A DNA stretch of 23,541 nt, from positions 1-23,541 of the forward strand of contig JBCDGZ010000122.1 in NCBI GenBank assembly GCA_038750655.1, in the 5' to 3' direction. Positions 14,951 through 23,402 of the stretch are shown piece by piece. The position numbers were made by a program, and so were the translations under genes. The notes below the pieces were generated by a model. It did no database searches. It saw nothing but the letters and a program-made list of their open reading frames with translations, and was not told the origin of the DNA. This DNA comes from JBCDGZ01 sp038750655. GTDB taxonomy: Bacteria; Bacteroidota; Bacteroidia; Chitinophagales; Saprospiraceae. Each line of letters begins with the position of its first letter. The stretch's first letter is position 1.

Positions 14951-17683
14951 ATGAGTACGAGTATTATTCTATTCAGCTCTATTGCTTACCTGCTGTTCCT
15001 GTTCTTTATCGCTTTTTATGCCGACAAAAAGACCCGCGAAGGCAATAGCCTGGTCAACAGTCCTTACATCTACGCCCTCTCGCTGGCCGTTTACTGTACC
15101 GCCTGGACCTACTACGGCAGCGTCGGCAAGGCCGCCTCTTCGGGCAGCCTGGGCTTTCTCACCATCTACATCGGCCCCATCCTGATCGCTCCGCTGTGGA
15201 TCTACCTGCTCCGCAAAATCATCCTAATCAGCAAACATCAACGGATTACCTCCATTGCAGATTTTATCTCTTCGCGCTACGGCAAAAGTGCAAGAATGGG
15301 CGTAGTCGTTACCTTGATTGCCGTAATCGGAGTCATCCCCTACATCGCCCTACAGCTTAAAGCCATCGACGCCAGTTCTAGTATCCTGAGCAATGAGGCC
15401 GACTGGATGAGCGAGATACTGGATGGCAGTTTGTTTTTCAAAGATAAGGCCTTCCTACTGGCCCTCATTCTGACCATCTTCACCATCCTTTTTGGCACCC
15501 GTCACCTCGACCCCAACGAGCGGCACGAAGGGCTGATCGCCGCCATCGCCTTCGAATCACTGTGGAAACTGGTGGCCTTTCTGGCCGTCGGCCTCTTCGT
15601 CACCTACGGCATCTACGATGGCTTCAGCGATCTATTCAGCCAAGCCACCAAACAGCCCGAGCTGGCCAACCGCTTCTCGATGGAGGCCGCCGGCGTCGAC
15701 AACTGGTCCTGGACCTGGATGGTTTTGCTTTCGATGTCAGCCATCATGCTATTGCCCCGGCAGTTCCATGTCATGGTCGTCGAAAATACCAATGTCCAAC
15801 ACGTCGAGAAAGCCGCCTGGCTCTTTCCGCTCTATCTATTGCTGATCAACATTTTCGTGCTGCCCATCGCCTGCGGCGGCCTCCTGCATTTCCCCGAAGG
15901 ACAAGTCGAGCCCGACAGCTTCGTCCTGGGCCTCCCCCTGCAATACGGGCAAAACCTCCTGGCCCTCTTCGTCTACCTGGGAGGCCTTTCGGCCGCAACG
16001 GGGATGGTCGTCGTCGCCGTCATCGCCCTGAGCATCATGATCAGTAACAACCTCGTACTGCCCGTCCTCGTCCAATCCTCCTTCATTCAGGAGCCTACGA
16101 CTAGCCACCTCGGCCGTCGGCTGCTCAACATCCGTCGGATCAGTATTGTCATTGTCATGCTCATTGCTTACACTTACTTCAAGTGGGTAGGTGGGGCCTT
16201 TTCGTTGATTTCCATCGGCTTGATTTCCTTTGCGGCCATCGCTCAATTCTTGCCTCCCGTTATTGGTGGCTTGTACTGGCGGGGGGCCACGGAGAAAGGG
16301 GCACTGGCGGGTTTGCTGGTCGGCATCTCGGTTTGGGGGCTGACGCTGGGTCTGCCAACGATGGCGGAGGTGGGCTTGCTTTCCAATAGCAGCATTGAGG
16401 AAGGCTATTTTGGGATTTCGCTGCTCCGGCCCTATGCGCTTTTCGGACTGGAGGGCAGCGACCACATCGCCCACTCCGCCTTTTGGAGCTTACTACTCAA
16501 CAGCATCACCTATGTAGCCGTTTCGCTCAACACCCTTCCCAAGCCCATCGAACTGAGCCAAGCTGATCTGTTTATTGAAATTGAAAAATATACGACAGGG
16601 GAAGCAGAGGTGGAAGTCATCAAGCGGCGGGCCCGCCTGGACGATCTCAAGCTTTTGCTGGATCGTTTTCTGGGGAAGAGAGGCCGTAAACGGGTATTGA
16701 AAAATTTTGCCCGACGGCGGCAGATTAACCTTAAAGCCACCAAGACGGTGGATGCAGAATTCATCAATTTTACAGAAACCCATCTGGCCGGAGCCATCGG
16801 TGCAGCATCGGCTAAAGTCGTACTGGATTCTGTGGTCAAAGAAGACCCCATCAGTCTGGAAGAAATGTTGATCATCATGGATCAAACCAAAGAAATCATT
16901 CAATACAGTAAGGCCCTGGAAAAGAAATCCCTACAGTTGGAGGCCACTACCCATCAACTACAAACCGCCAATGAACAACTCAAGGAGTTGGATCGACTTA
17001 AAGCTGATTTTATCACGACCGTTACCCACGAGCTGCGGACCCCTATCACCTCCATCAAGGCCCTATCAAAAATTATGTTTGACCATCCCAACATCGATCT
17101 GGAAAAGCGGGAGCAGTACCTCAACATCATCATCGATGAGAGTGAGCGCGTAGCGCGGCTGATCAATCAGGTGCTGGATTTGGAAAAAATACAATCGCAA
17201 CGAACGCAGTTTCCCTTGCAGCCACTGGACTTAACTGCATTGGTTAAAAGGGTGGGCGTAGGCATGGAAGAGGTGTTTCGACAAAAGAATATTGCGTTCA
17301 GCATGGACTTGCCCGCCATTGAAATTTCGGTGAAGGGCAACAACGATCGGCTGACACAGGTAGTACTCAACTTGCTGTCCAATGCACTGAAATTCTGCGA
17401 TTCACAGAAGGGGAAGATTAAGGTGGTGCTAGAAAAAGAGGATACCGATTTTGTCGTATTACAGGTTCAAGATAACGGCGCAGGGATCAAGCAGGAAAAT
17501 CAAAAAATCATCTTCGAAAAATTTACGCAGCTCAGTTCACAGAAAGCAGGTAAGCCGACGGGGAGTGGTTTGGGCTTGTTCATATGTAAAGAAATTATCG
17601 AGCGACACGGTGGAAGCATCCGAGTCAGCAGTGGACCGAAGACAGGAACAACTTTTATTGTAAAACTGCCCCTTCATTCCTAA
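14951..17683 (+). CDS. CrbS-like sensor histidine kinase: SLC5 transporter domain + STAC + HisKA/HATPase
   Basis: The protein has 910 residues. About 1-530 is a multi-pass SLC5/sodium:solute symporter domain (YCTAWTYYGSVG 48-59, HQRITSIADFISSRYG 96-111, GGLSAATGMVVV 344-355). A linker leads into a STAC domain with TETHLAGAIGAASAKVVL (608-625). A coiled coil (about 655-690) replaces the PAS domain present in many CrbS proteins. The kinase has H box VTHELRTP (phospho-His H693), N box QVVLNLLSNALKF (803-815), DNGAGI (841-846), FEKF (855-858) and GSGLGLFICK (871-880); all catalytic boxes are intact. In Vibrio and Pseudomonas, CrbS senses acetate or its flux and activates acs via CrbR; the adjacent acs and symporter support that role here. 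It is a hybrid of transporter and sensor in the inner membrane. Confidence 0.92.
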   Translation: MSTSIILFSSIAYLLFLFFIAFYADKKTREGNSLVNSPYIYALSLAVYCTAWTYYGSVGKAASSGSLGFLTIYIGPILIAPLWIYLLRKIILISKHQRITSIADFISSRYGKSARMGVVVTLIAVIGVIPYIALQLKAIDASSSILSNEADWMSEILDGSLFFKDKAFLLALILTIFTILFGTRHLDPNERHEGLIAAIAFESLWKLVAFLAVGLFVTYGIYDGFSDLFSQATKQPELANRFSMEAAGVDNWSWTWMVLLSMSAIMLLPRQFHVMVVENTNVQHVEKAAWLFPLYLLLINIFVLPIACGGLLHFPEGQVEPDSFVLGLPLQYGQNLLALFVYLGGLSAATGMVVVAVIALSIMISNNLVLPVLVQSSFIQEPTTSHLGRRLLNIRRISIVIVMLIAYTYFKWVGGAFSLISIGLISFAAIAQFLPPVIGGLYWRGATEKGALAGLLVGISVWGLTLGLPTMAEVGLLSNSSIEEGYFGISLLRPYALFGLEGSDHIAHSAFWSLLLNSITYVAVSLNTLPKPIELSQADLFIEIEKYTTGEAEVEVIKRRARLDDLKLLLDRFLGKRGRKRVLKNFARRRQINLKATKTVDAEFINFTETHLAGAIGAASAKVVLDSVVKEDPISLEEMLIIMDQTKEIIQYSKALEKKSLQLEATTHQLQTANEQLKELDRLKADFITTVTHELRTPITSIKALSKIMFDHPNIDLEKREQYLNIIIDESERVARLINQVLDLEKIQSQRTQFPLQPLDLTALVKRVGVGMEEVFRQKNIAFSMDLPAIEISVKGNNDRLTQVVLNLLSNALKFCDSQKGKIKVVLEKEDTDFVVLQVQDNGAGIKQENQKIIFEKFTQLSSQKAGKPTGSGLGLFICKEIIERHGGSIRVSSGPKTGTTFIVKLPLHS

Positions 17684-17692
17684 TTAAATTTT

Positions 17693-17707
17693 GCGATTCA
17701 GAATCGC
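17693..17707. promoter_or_regulatory. perfect 15-bp palindrome between sensor kinase and response regulator
   Basis: GCGATTCAGAATCGC is a perfect 7-1-7 inverted repeat beginning 10 bp after the kinase stop. No T tract follows, so it is not a standard terminator. It may be an operator for the downstream gene or a short RNA hairpin. No binder is known. Confidence 0.4.
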
Positions 17708-17798
17708 TGAAAATAATTGTTTAGATATTCTTTTTTTATACCAAAAAATTACTACTTTTATTACACTAGAACCTACACTTCTGTAAACGACACAAAAT

Positions 17799-18185
17799 AT
17801 GGTGATGACAGGCATGAAAAGGAAGATTCTGCTTGTAGATGATGAGCCTAATATATTGGTCGCCCTTGAATTTCTCATGGTGGCCAGAGGCTTCGAAGTA
17901 GAGAAGGCGCTGAACGGCGAAGAGGCCCTGGCAAAGGCAGTCGCTTTTCAACCAGAGATTGTGGTATTGGATGTCATGATGCCGGGAATGGATGGGTTTG
18001 AAGTAGCAAAATTACTGAGACACAACCCCTCTTTTGCGGATTTAAAAATTGTTTTTCTTACCGCCAAAGGTACTGAGTCAGATAAAGTTACTGGCTATAC
18101 ACAGGGAGGAGATATTTACTTAACCAAGCCTTTCGATAATGATCAATTGCTCGTGGTTATCTCCGAACTAGCAGAATATGGATGA
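17799..18185 (+). CDS. single-domain response regulator (CheY-like receiver only)
   Basis: This 128-residue protein is just a receiver domain: acidic pair D14/D15 (LLVDDEPN), phospho-acceptor D58 (VVLDVMMPGMDG), switch Thr T88 (IVFLTAKG) and Lys K110 (YLTKPF). There is no DNA-binding or enzymatic output domain. Three possible starts lie close together (17799, 17805 and 17814); MKRKILLVDDE from 17814 would give the tightest receiver. It lies 115 bp behind the CrbS-like kinase and is its obvious partner. In characterised CrbS/R systems the regulator carries a LuxR-type HTH, so output here must pass through another protein or the receiver acts as a phosphate sink. Confidence 0.9.
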   Translation: MVMTGMKRKILLVDDEPNILVALEFLMVARGFEVEKALNGEEALAKAVAFQPEIVVLDVMMPGMDGFEVAKLLRHNPSFADLKIVFLTAKGTESDKVTGYTQGGDIYLTKPFDNDQLLVVISELAEYG

Positions 18186-18204
18186 CATTTTTTTTACCTA
18201 ATCA

Positions 18205-18222
18205 TATATACAAATCTATATA
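18205..18222. promoter_or_regulatory. putative operator immediately upstream of acs
   Basis: TATATA-CAAATC-TATATA is an imperfect palindrome differing by one base from the site before the porin. It ends 19 bp before the acs ATG at 18242 and overlaps a -7-like TATATTTA, so a bound protein would block transcription of acs from that promoter. A role for the ArsR-type protein is inferred. Confidence 0.45.
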
Positions 18223-18241
18223 TTTACATAAATCAAACCCA

Positions 18242-20146
18242 ATGACTCAACAAATCAAGACCCTCGAAGAATACCACAAGACTTATGCGGAAAGTGTGGA
18301 GAATCCTGAAAAATTCTGGGCCAAGCAAGCCGAGACTTTCACTTGGCGTAAGCCTTGGACCAAGGTATTGGAACATGAATTCAAATCGCCCAAGGTCAAG
18401 TGGTTCATCAAAGGAAAATTGAACATTACGGAAAATTGCCTGGACCGCCATCTCGAAACGCGAGGCGACCAAGCTGCGATTATCTGGGAACCCAACGACC
18501 CTAGTCATGCCTATAAGACCTACACGTATCGCGAGCTTTACGAGGAAGTCTGTCGCTGTGCCAACATGCTCAAAGCCAATGGCATCAAAAAGGGCGACCG
18601 CGTCTGCTTCTACATGCCGATGGTACCAGAGCTGGCGATTGGCGTACTGGCCTGCGCCCGCATCGGTGCCATTCACTCGGTAGTCTTCGCTGGCTTCTCG
18701 GCTACCGCACTGGCGGACCGGATCAAGGATGCTAGTTGCAAAATGGTGATCTGCTCCGATTTCAACGCCCGAGGCAATAAGCTCATCCCGGTCAAAGAGG
18801 TCGTCGACGAGGCTTTAAAGATGGATTGTAAAAGTATAGAAACCGTCATTGTTCACAAGAACACCGGCGGCAAACTCAAGATGAAGCGCAACCGCGACAA
18901 GTGGTGGCACAAAGAAATTGAAGGCAAGCGCAAATCCTGCCGTGCCACTCAAATGGACTCCGAGGATATGCTCTTTATCCTCTACACCTCCGGCTCCACC
19001 GGCAAGCCTAAAGGCGTCGTACACACCTGCGGTGGCTATATGGTCTACACCTCCTTCTCCTTCCGCAATGTCTTCCAATACCAGGATGGCGATGTCTACT
19101 GGTGTACGGCCGACATCGGCTGGATCACCGGTCACTCCTACATCATCTACGGCCCACTGCTCTCCGGGGCCACCACCATGATGTTTGAAGGCGTCCCCAC
19201 CTTCCCGGATGCCGGCCGCTTCTGGCACATCTGCGAAAAACACCGCGTCAATCAATTCTATACCGCACCAACGGCCATCCGCGCCCTCATGGCCAAGGGC
19301 GACCACTGGCCCAAACAATACGACCTTAACTCCCTCAAAGTACTTGGCTCCGTCGGCGAACCCATCAACGAGGAAGCCTGGAACTGGTACAAAGAACATA
19401 TCGGCAAGAAAAAATTGCCCATCGTCGATACCTGGTGGCAAACCGAGACCGGCGGCATTATGATCTCCGGCTTAGGAGACATCTCGCCGCAAAAGTCGAC
19501 CTTCGCAGGCCTTCCCCTCCCTGGCATCCAGCCCTGTCTAATGACCGCCGAAGGCAAAGAGATCAAAGGCAATAATAAAGAAGGCTTACTTTGCATCAAA
19601 TTTCCCTGGCCGTCCATGCTCCGCACCACCTACGGCGATCACGAACGTTGCCGCCAGGTCTACTTCTCGGCCTTCGAGAATATGTACTTCACCGGCGACG
19701 GCGCGCGGCGCGACCGCAGAGGCATGTACCGCATCATCGGCCGGGTCGACGATGTGATCAATGTCTCCGGCCACCGCATGGGGACCGCCGAGGTCGAAAA
19801 TGCGATCAACGAGCACAGCAATGTAGTAGAGTCGGCCGTAGTGGGCTATCCGCACGACATCAAGGGCCAGGGCATCTACGGCTACGTCATCACCAACCAC
19901 GAAGTCGCCGACCGGTCGGCCTTTGTCAAGGAAATCCGCGACGTTGTCACCCGGGAGATTGGCCCCATCGCCAAGCCCGACAAAATCCAGATTGTCTCCG
20001 GCCTTCCGAAGACCCGTTCGGGCAAGATCATGCGGCGCATCCTCCGCAAGGTAGCCTCCGGCGATACGAAGAATTTAGGTGATGTGAGTACATTGCTCAA
20101 TCCAGATATTGTCAAGGAGATTAAGGAGGGAGCGAAGTCGGTGTAA
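18242..20146 (+). CDS. acs: acetyl-CoA synthetase (AMP-forming)
   Basis: This 634-residue enzyme ligates acetate to CoA through an acetyl-AMP intermediate, feeding the TCA/glyoxylate cycles. Visible motifs are P-loop YTSGSTGKPKG (248-258), DTWWQTETGG (396-405) whose tryptophans shape the small acyl pocket, hinge and CoA-domain GRVDDVINVSGHRMGT (500-515), and LPKTRSGKIMRRILRK (588-603). In the last, K595 is the conserved catalytic lysine that protein acetyltransferases modify. I start it at 18242 (MTQQIKTLEEY), which gives the usual family length. An open-frame ATG at 18182 overlaps the upstream stop, but its 20 extra residues are translated AT-rich leader containing the putative operator. It is strongly C-ending in codon use, suggesting high expression, and is followed by a strong terminator. 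Confidence 0.97.
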   Translation: MTQQIKTLEEYHKTYAESVENPEKFWAKQAETFTWRKPWTKVLEHEFKSPKVKWFIKGKLNITENCLDRHLETRGDQAAIIWEPNDPSHAYKTYTYRELYEEVCRCANMLKANGIKKGDRVCFYMPMVPELAIGVLACARIGAIHSVVFAGFSATALADRIKDASCKMVICSDFNARGNKLIPVKEVVDEALKMDCKSIETVIVHKNTGGKLKMKRNRDKWWHKEIEGKRKSCRATQMDSEDMLFILYTSGSTGKPKGVVHTCGGYMVYTSFSFRNVFQYQDGDVYWCTADIGWITGHSYIIYGPLLSGATTMMFEGVPTFPDAGRFWHICEKHRVNQFYTAPTAIRALMAKGDHWPKQYDLNSLKVLGSVGEPINEEAWNWYKEHIGKKKLPIVDTWWQTETGGIMISGLGDISPQKSTFAGLPLPGIQPCLMTAEGKEIKGNNKEGLLCIKFPWPSMLRTTYGDHERCRQVYFSAFENMYFTGDGARRDRRGMYRIIGRVDDVINVSGHRMGTAEVENAINEHSNVVESAVVGYPHDIKGQGIYGYVITNHEVADRSAFVKEIRDVVTREIGPIAKPDKIQIVSGLPKTRSGKIMRRILRKVASGDTKNLGDVSTLLNPDIVKEIKEGAKSV

Positions 20147-20172
20147 ATAAATAGATTGATTAAAACTATAGG

Positions 20173-20205
20173 GGCTGTATCTCTTCTCAGAGGTACGGCC
20201 TTTTT
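20173..20205 (+). terminator. Rho-independent terminator after acs
   Basis: GGCTGTATCTCT (20173-20184) pairs with AGAGGTACGGCC (20189-20200) over 12 positions with two G-U wobbles and a 4-nt loop, followed by TTTTT. It lies 26 bp after the acs stop. Confidence 0.85.
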
Positions 20206-20238
20206 GCTGCCCTATCGGTAATGATATATGGGTTTGTG

Positions 20239-20246
20239 TACCTTTG
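20239..20246 (+). promoter_or_regulatory. candidate -7 element of the serine hydrolase gene
   Basis: TACCTTTG matches TAnnTTTG exactly, 77 nt upstream of the ATG at 20324 and after the acs terminator. A TTTG -33 box is not seen at the expected distance. Confidence 0.45.
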
Positions 20247-20323
20247 AGAGATGAGCATAATTTTTTTGGCCAACAGAACCAACGTTTGACCAGGTTATAC
20301 CGTCTTTTAAAAAAACAGTACTC

Positions 20324-21796
20324 ATGAAAAATTACTTTATCCTACTTACTCTCTTAATCACAATTGGATGTCAACCCTCCTCTCCAAATCCCCAGACGCC
20401 TTTCGCCGAATTGATAAAGCTGGTGGATCAATACGCCGAGCAAACGCTGAAGCAAGGAAATATTAATTCCTTAGCCGTGGCGATCTATAAGGATAGCCTG
20501 AGCTACCGAAATTACTACGGGGAGATCGATAAGAATCAAGGCAATCGCCCTAATGATAGTACGCTTTATGAGATTGCTTCCATCTCTAAAATTTTTGTCG
20601 GCTCCTTGGCAGCAAAAGCGGTTGTAGAAAAGAAAATTTCTCTCGATGACGACATCAGAATGTACCTAGATGGTGATTACGAAAATTTGGAATTCGATGG
20701 TTCTCCCGTCAAAGTCCGCCATCTACTTAGCCATACACTCGGTTTTGAGGCGCCCGATAATTTTCTGGCCGTCTACCGAAAAATTTTTGATGGGTTTTAC
20801 CAAGATAAAACCATTGACTACAGCATGGAGGATCTATTGGAAGAACTCAAAACGGTAGCACTCATCAAACAACCGGGCACCTATTATGATTACAGCAATG
20901 CCGGACCAGAGTTGATGGCCCATATCTTGGAACAGGTGTACGAAAAACCGTACAAAGACTTACTCTCCGCATTTTTTGATGACCTGGGGCTCCAAAACAC
21001 CCACCTGCAAGACTTTGAGAAGCATGAAAAATACCTCTCTAATGGCTACGATGAACAGCAAAACAAAGCCACGCTAATTAAAAATCCACTGCTGGGTGGT
21101 GCCGGCGGAATCATCAGCACCCTCCCCGATTTGACGAAATTTATGCAATTCCAATTGGAAAGCAGCGAGCCCTGGATTAAAGAATCAACACGGCTCTTAT
21201 TTGAGGATGGAGAAGATGATACGGGCTACTTCTGGGATTTGGGAAGAGGAACGAGAGAGGGGTTTTACTACAAAAAATCGGGGAGTTCAAACGGCATACA
21301 AAGCATTCTCCTCATTTGCCCAGATGCCAATTACGGGCTGATATTGATCATGAACAATCAATCAGATGAGGCCCTATACGACTGGATACGACTGTATAAC
21401 CGCATCGAGAACGATTTGATTGAGTATCCTAAAATTAACGCATGGTCCTCAGTGGAAATGGCATTCCTGACGGACCCCAAGGGAGCCGCTAAACAGTACC
21501 AACAACTCGCCAAAGATACCGCTACCTATTTTGCAGCATCTGATTACCTAAATGGTGTAGGCTATGACTTTCTTGGCAAGGGCCAAGTGCAAAACGCCAT
21601 CGCCCTCTTTGAATTGGCCGTCTCTGTTGACCCCGAAAATGCCAATCTACACGATAGCCTAGGAGAGACCTATTTCATTGCTCAAGTTTACGATAAGTCT
21701 AAAGAACATTACAAAAAATCACTGGAATTGGACCCGACCAATGACAATGCAAAGAAATACCTCTCGGAAATTGATCGCCTATTATCGGCTCAGTGA
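20324..21796 (+). CDS. serine beta-lactamase-like (class C/AmpC family) hydrolase lipoprotein with C-terminal TPRs
   Basis: This 490-residue protein begins with a lipoprotein signal (hydrophobic 4-14, lipobox ITIGC with Cys16), so it is anchored to a membrane facing the periplasm or outside. The penicillin-binding/beta-lactamase fold has SxxK as SISK (S86, K89), the YxN motif YSN (Y190, N192) and a KSG third motif (318-320). HLLSHTLGFE at 133-142 is typical of this serine hydrolase family. Residues about 405-487 form two to three TPR repeats (FLGKGQVQNAIALFELAVSV, DSLGETYFIAQVYDKSKEHY). Family members include peptidases and esterases; real antibiotic resistance should not be assumed. It stands alone between a terminator and the next promoter. 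Confidence 0.88.
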   Translation: MKNYFILLTLLITIGCQPSSPNPQTPFAELIKLVDQYAEQTLKQGNINSLAVAIYKDSLSYRNYYGEIDKNQGNRPNDSTLYEIASISKIFVGSLAAKAVVEKKISLDDDIRMYLDGDYENLEFDGSPVKVRHLLSHTLGFEAPDNFLAVYRKIFDGFYQDKTIDYSMEDLLEELKTVALIKQPGTYYDYSNAGPELMAHILEQVYEKPYKDLLSAFFDDLGLQNTHLQDFEKHEKYLSNGYDEQQNKATLIKNPLLGGAGGIISTLPDLTKFMQFQLESSEPWIKESTRLLFEDGEDDTGYFWDLGRGTREGFYYKKSGSSNGIQSILLICPDANYGLILIMNNQSDEALYDWIRLYNRIENDLIEYPKINAWSSVEMAFLTDPKGAAKQYQQLAKDTATYFAASDYLNGVGYDFLGKGQVQNAIALFELAVSVDPENANLHDSLGETYFIAQVYDKSKEHYKKSLELDPTNDNAKKYLSEIDRLLSAQ

Positions 21797-21855
21797 GAGG
21801 CAAGAATAATCAGGCTACTTGTAAAACGAATCCCTCATTTTATCCAAAAAACCTT

Positions 21856-21863
21856 TATATTTG
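21856..21863 (+). promoter_or_regulatory. candidate -7 element of the M48 peptidase gene
   Basis: TATATTTG matches the Bacteroidota TAnnTTTG -7 element exactly, 61 nt upstream of the ATG at 21925. The expected -33 TTTG is weak. Confidence 0.5.
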
Positions 21864-21924
21864 CATTTGCACACAGTGGACCCTCCTAATTTTCTTTGAA
21901 AACTAAAGAATACCTTACTATCAT

Positions 21925-23367
21925 ATGTTTTGCAAGTACGCCTACGTAGTGCTGGTCGTATTATGTTTCCTAACCATTCAACTGACTGGGCAGGAACAAA
22001 GCTATACACCCCCTAATACTTCTCCGGCTGACGATCAGTTGGTTACGGCTTTGCAGCAGCAGCTCAAGGCGGATGTACAAGCGTTGCCCCGGCCTAACAG
22101 GAAGGCCATCAAGGAGGTCTATGGAAAGCGGACGGAGCGCATCGAAGGCAACATCGCGGAGGGGCATTACCTTTTTGACAATCCCATCAATGCCTACTTC
22201 GATGAAGTTTTGGGGCGTATTTTGGCGGCTAATCCAGAGATTCCGGCGGATAGGATTCGGCTGCTGATCAGTCGATATACTTGGCCAAATGCCAGTTGTT
22301 TGGGGGAGGGCACCCTGGTTTTCAATGTGGGGCTGCTGCGGCGCTTAGAGAATGAGGGGCAGTTGGCTTTTATTCTTTGTCACGAGCTGGCGCATTATAT
22401 GGCGGACCATGTGAATGTGGCGATTCGGGAGCGGGTGGAAGCCCGTAAGGATATGGTCAACAGCGAGGCGATGAAGGCCATTCAAAAGCAGGAATATGGG
22501 CGGTATGATGCCCTGGTGGGACTCTTGAGGGGGATGGTGTATGAGGATCGGTACCACAGTCGGCTGCACGAGTCGGAGGCAGATTCGCTGGGGATGCAAT
22601 ACTTTGTGAAGACAGGGTATGGGCCGCAGGAGGCCCTGCGCTGTATGTTGCTGCTGGATGGGATGGATGAGGAAAAATACCCTGGGGAGGTGGGCCTGCG
22701 GCGCTGGTTGGATCACCCCGAATATCCATTTAAGGAGCGCTGGATTCGGCCGAGGCGCAGGGGCTTAAGTCAGCTTCAGGATACGGAGGTGGAGGAGAAC
22801 AGCGATTCGTTGAAAACCCATCCGGATTGTGCAAAGCGCCATCGGTTACTGGAGCGGCAGTTGACTACCATGCTGGCCGGGGCATCCTCGGTAGAAGGCG
22901 ACCAGGAGCGTTTTGCGCGCTTCGCCCGCTACTGTGATTATGAGATGGTGCAGAGCAATTTTGATGCTGGCAATTACGGGCGAAGTCTATTTTATGCCTT
23001 CCAATTGCTCAACCAATATCCAGAAGATGGCTATCTGCGCGCGCTCATCGGTCAGTCTTTCCACATTTTATACCTGGCCCAAAAAGAGCATCGCCTCAAT
23101 GATTTCGTGGAGCCAATAGGCAGTCAGAAGCGGGCTTATAAACAAGTCTTACAGCTGATTCACAACCTGCGATTATCAGAATGGAAGCAGATCAACTACT
23201 ACTTTTTACAATCACAAAAAGAAAAATATGCTGGTCAGGAGGATTACCTTTATGCCCTTTTCTGCAATGCACAAGATAGAGCTGCCGAGGAAGAGCTAAA
23301 GCAATACCAGAAGGCCTACCTCCAAGCCTTTCCCAAAGGGAAATACCTTAAACAAATCAAACCATAA
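21925..23367 (+). CDS. exported M48-family zinc metalloprotease
   Basis: The protein has 480 residues with a signal peptide (hydrophobic 7-21, TGQ|EQ). Zinc-site motif HELAH is at 153-157 (FILCHELAHYMADH), and the third ligand E216 is in HESEADSLG (215-223), the order expected for M48 peptidases of the BepA/Oma1/LoiP type. The upstream TLVFNVGLLRRLENEGQLAF matches the strand and helix before the active site. The C-terminal 150 residues are helical, with spacing like degenerate TPRs (FDAGNYGRSLFYAFQLLNQY). By family it degrades misfolded envelope proteins. The codons are unusually G-ending compared with acs. The next gene starts 35 bp after its stop, so they may be cotranscribed. Confidence 0.9.
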   Translation: MFCKYAYVVLVVLCFLTIQLTGQEQSYTPPNTSPADDQLVTALQQQLKADVQALPRPNRKAIKEVYGKRTERIEGNIAEGHYLFDNPINAYFDEVLGRILAANPEIPADRIRLLISRYTWPNASCLGEGTLVFNVGLLRRLENEGQLAFILCHELAHYMADHVNVAIRERVEARKDMVNSEAMKAIQKQEYGRYDALVGLLRGMVYEDRYHSRLHESEADSLGMQYFVKTGYGPQEALRCMLLLDGMDEEKYPGEVGLRRWLDHPEYPFKERWIRPRRRGLSQLQDTEVEENSDSLKTHPDCAKRHRLLERQLTTMLAGASSVEGDQERFARFARYCDYEMVQSNFDAGNYGRSLFYAFQLLNQYPEDGYLRALIGQSFHILYLAQKEHRLNDFVEPIGSQKRAYKQVLQLIHNLRLSEWKQINYYFLQSQKEKYAGQEDYLYALFCNAQDRAAEEELKQYQKAYLQAFPKGKYLKQIKP

Positions 23368-23402
23368 TTCACTCCACTTAAAGCATCAAAATAAACTAAA
23401 CA

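Noticed and set aside
18182..18241. Upstream acs start overlapping the response-regulator stop
   Set aside because: The extra residues are translated AT-rich spacer with the operator-like palindrome; Acs proteins begin like MTQQIKTLEEY and have about 634-650 residues.
20324..21796. Antibiotic-resistance beta-lactamase
   Set aside because: The SxxK/YxN/KSG motifs are shared by many non-resistance serine hydrolases, and the TPR tail and lipoprotein anchor point to an endogenous envelope or peptidase role.
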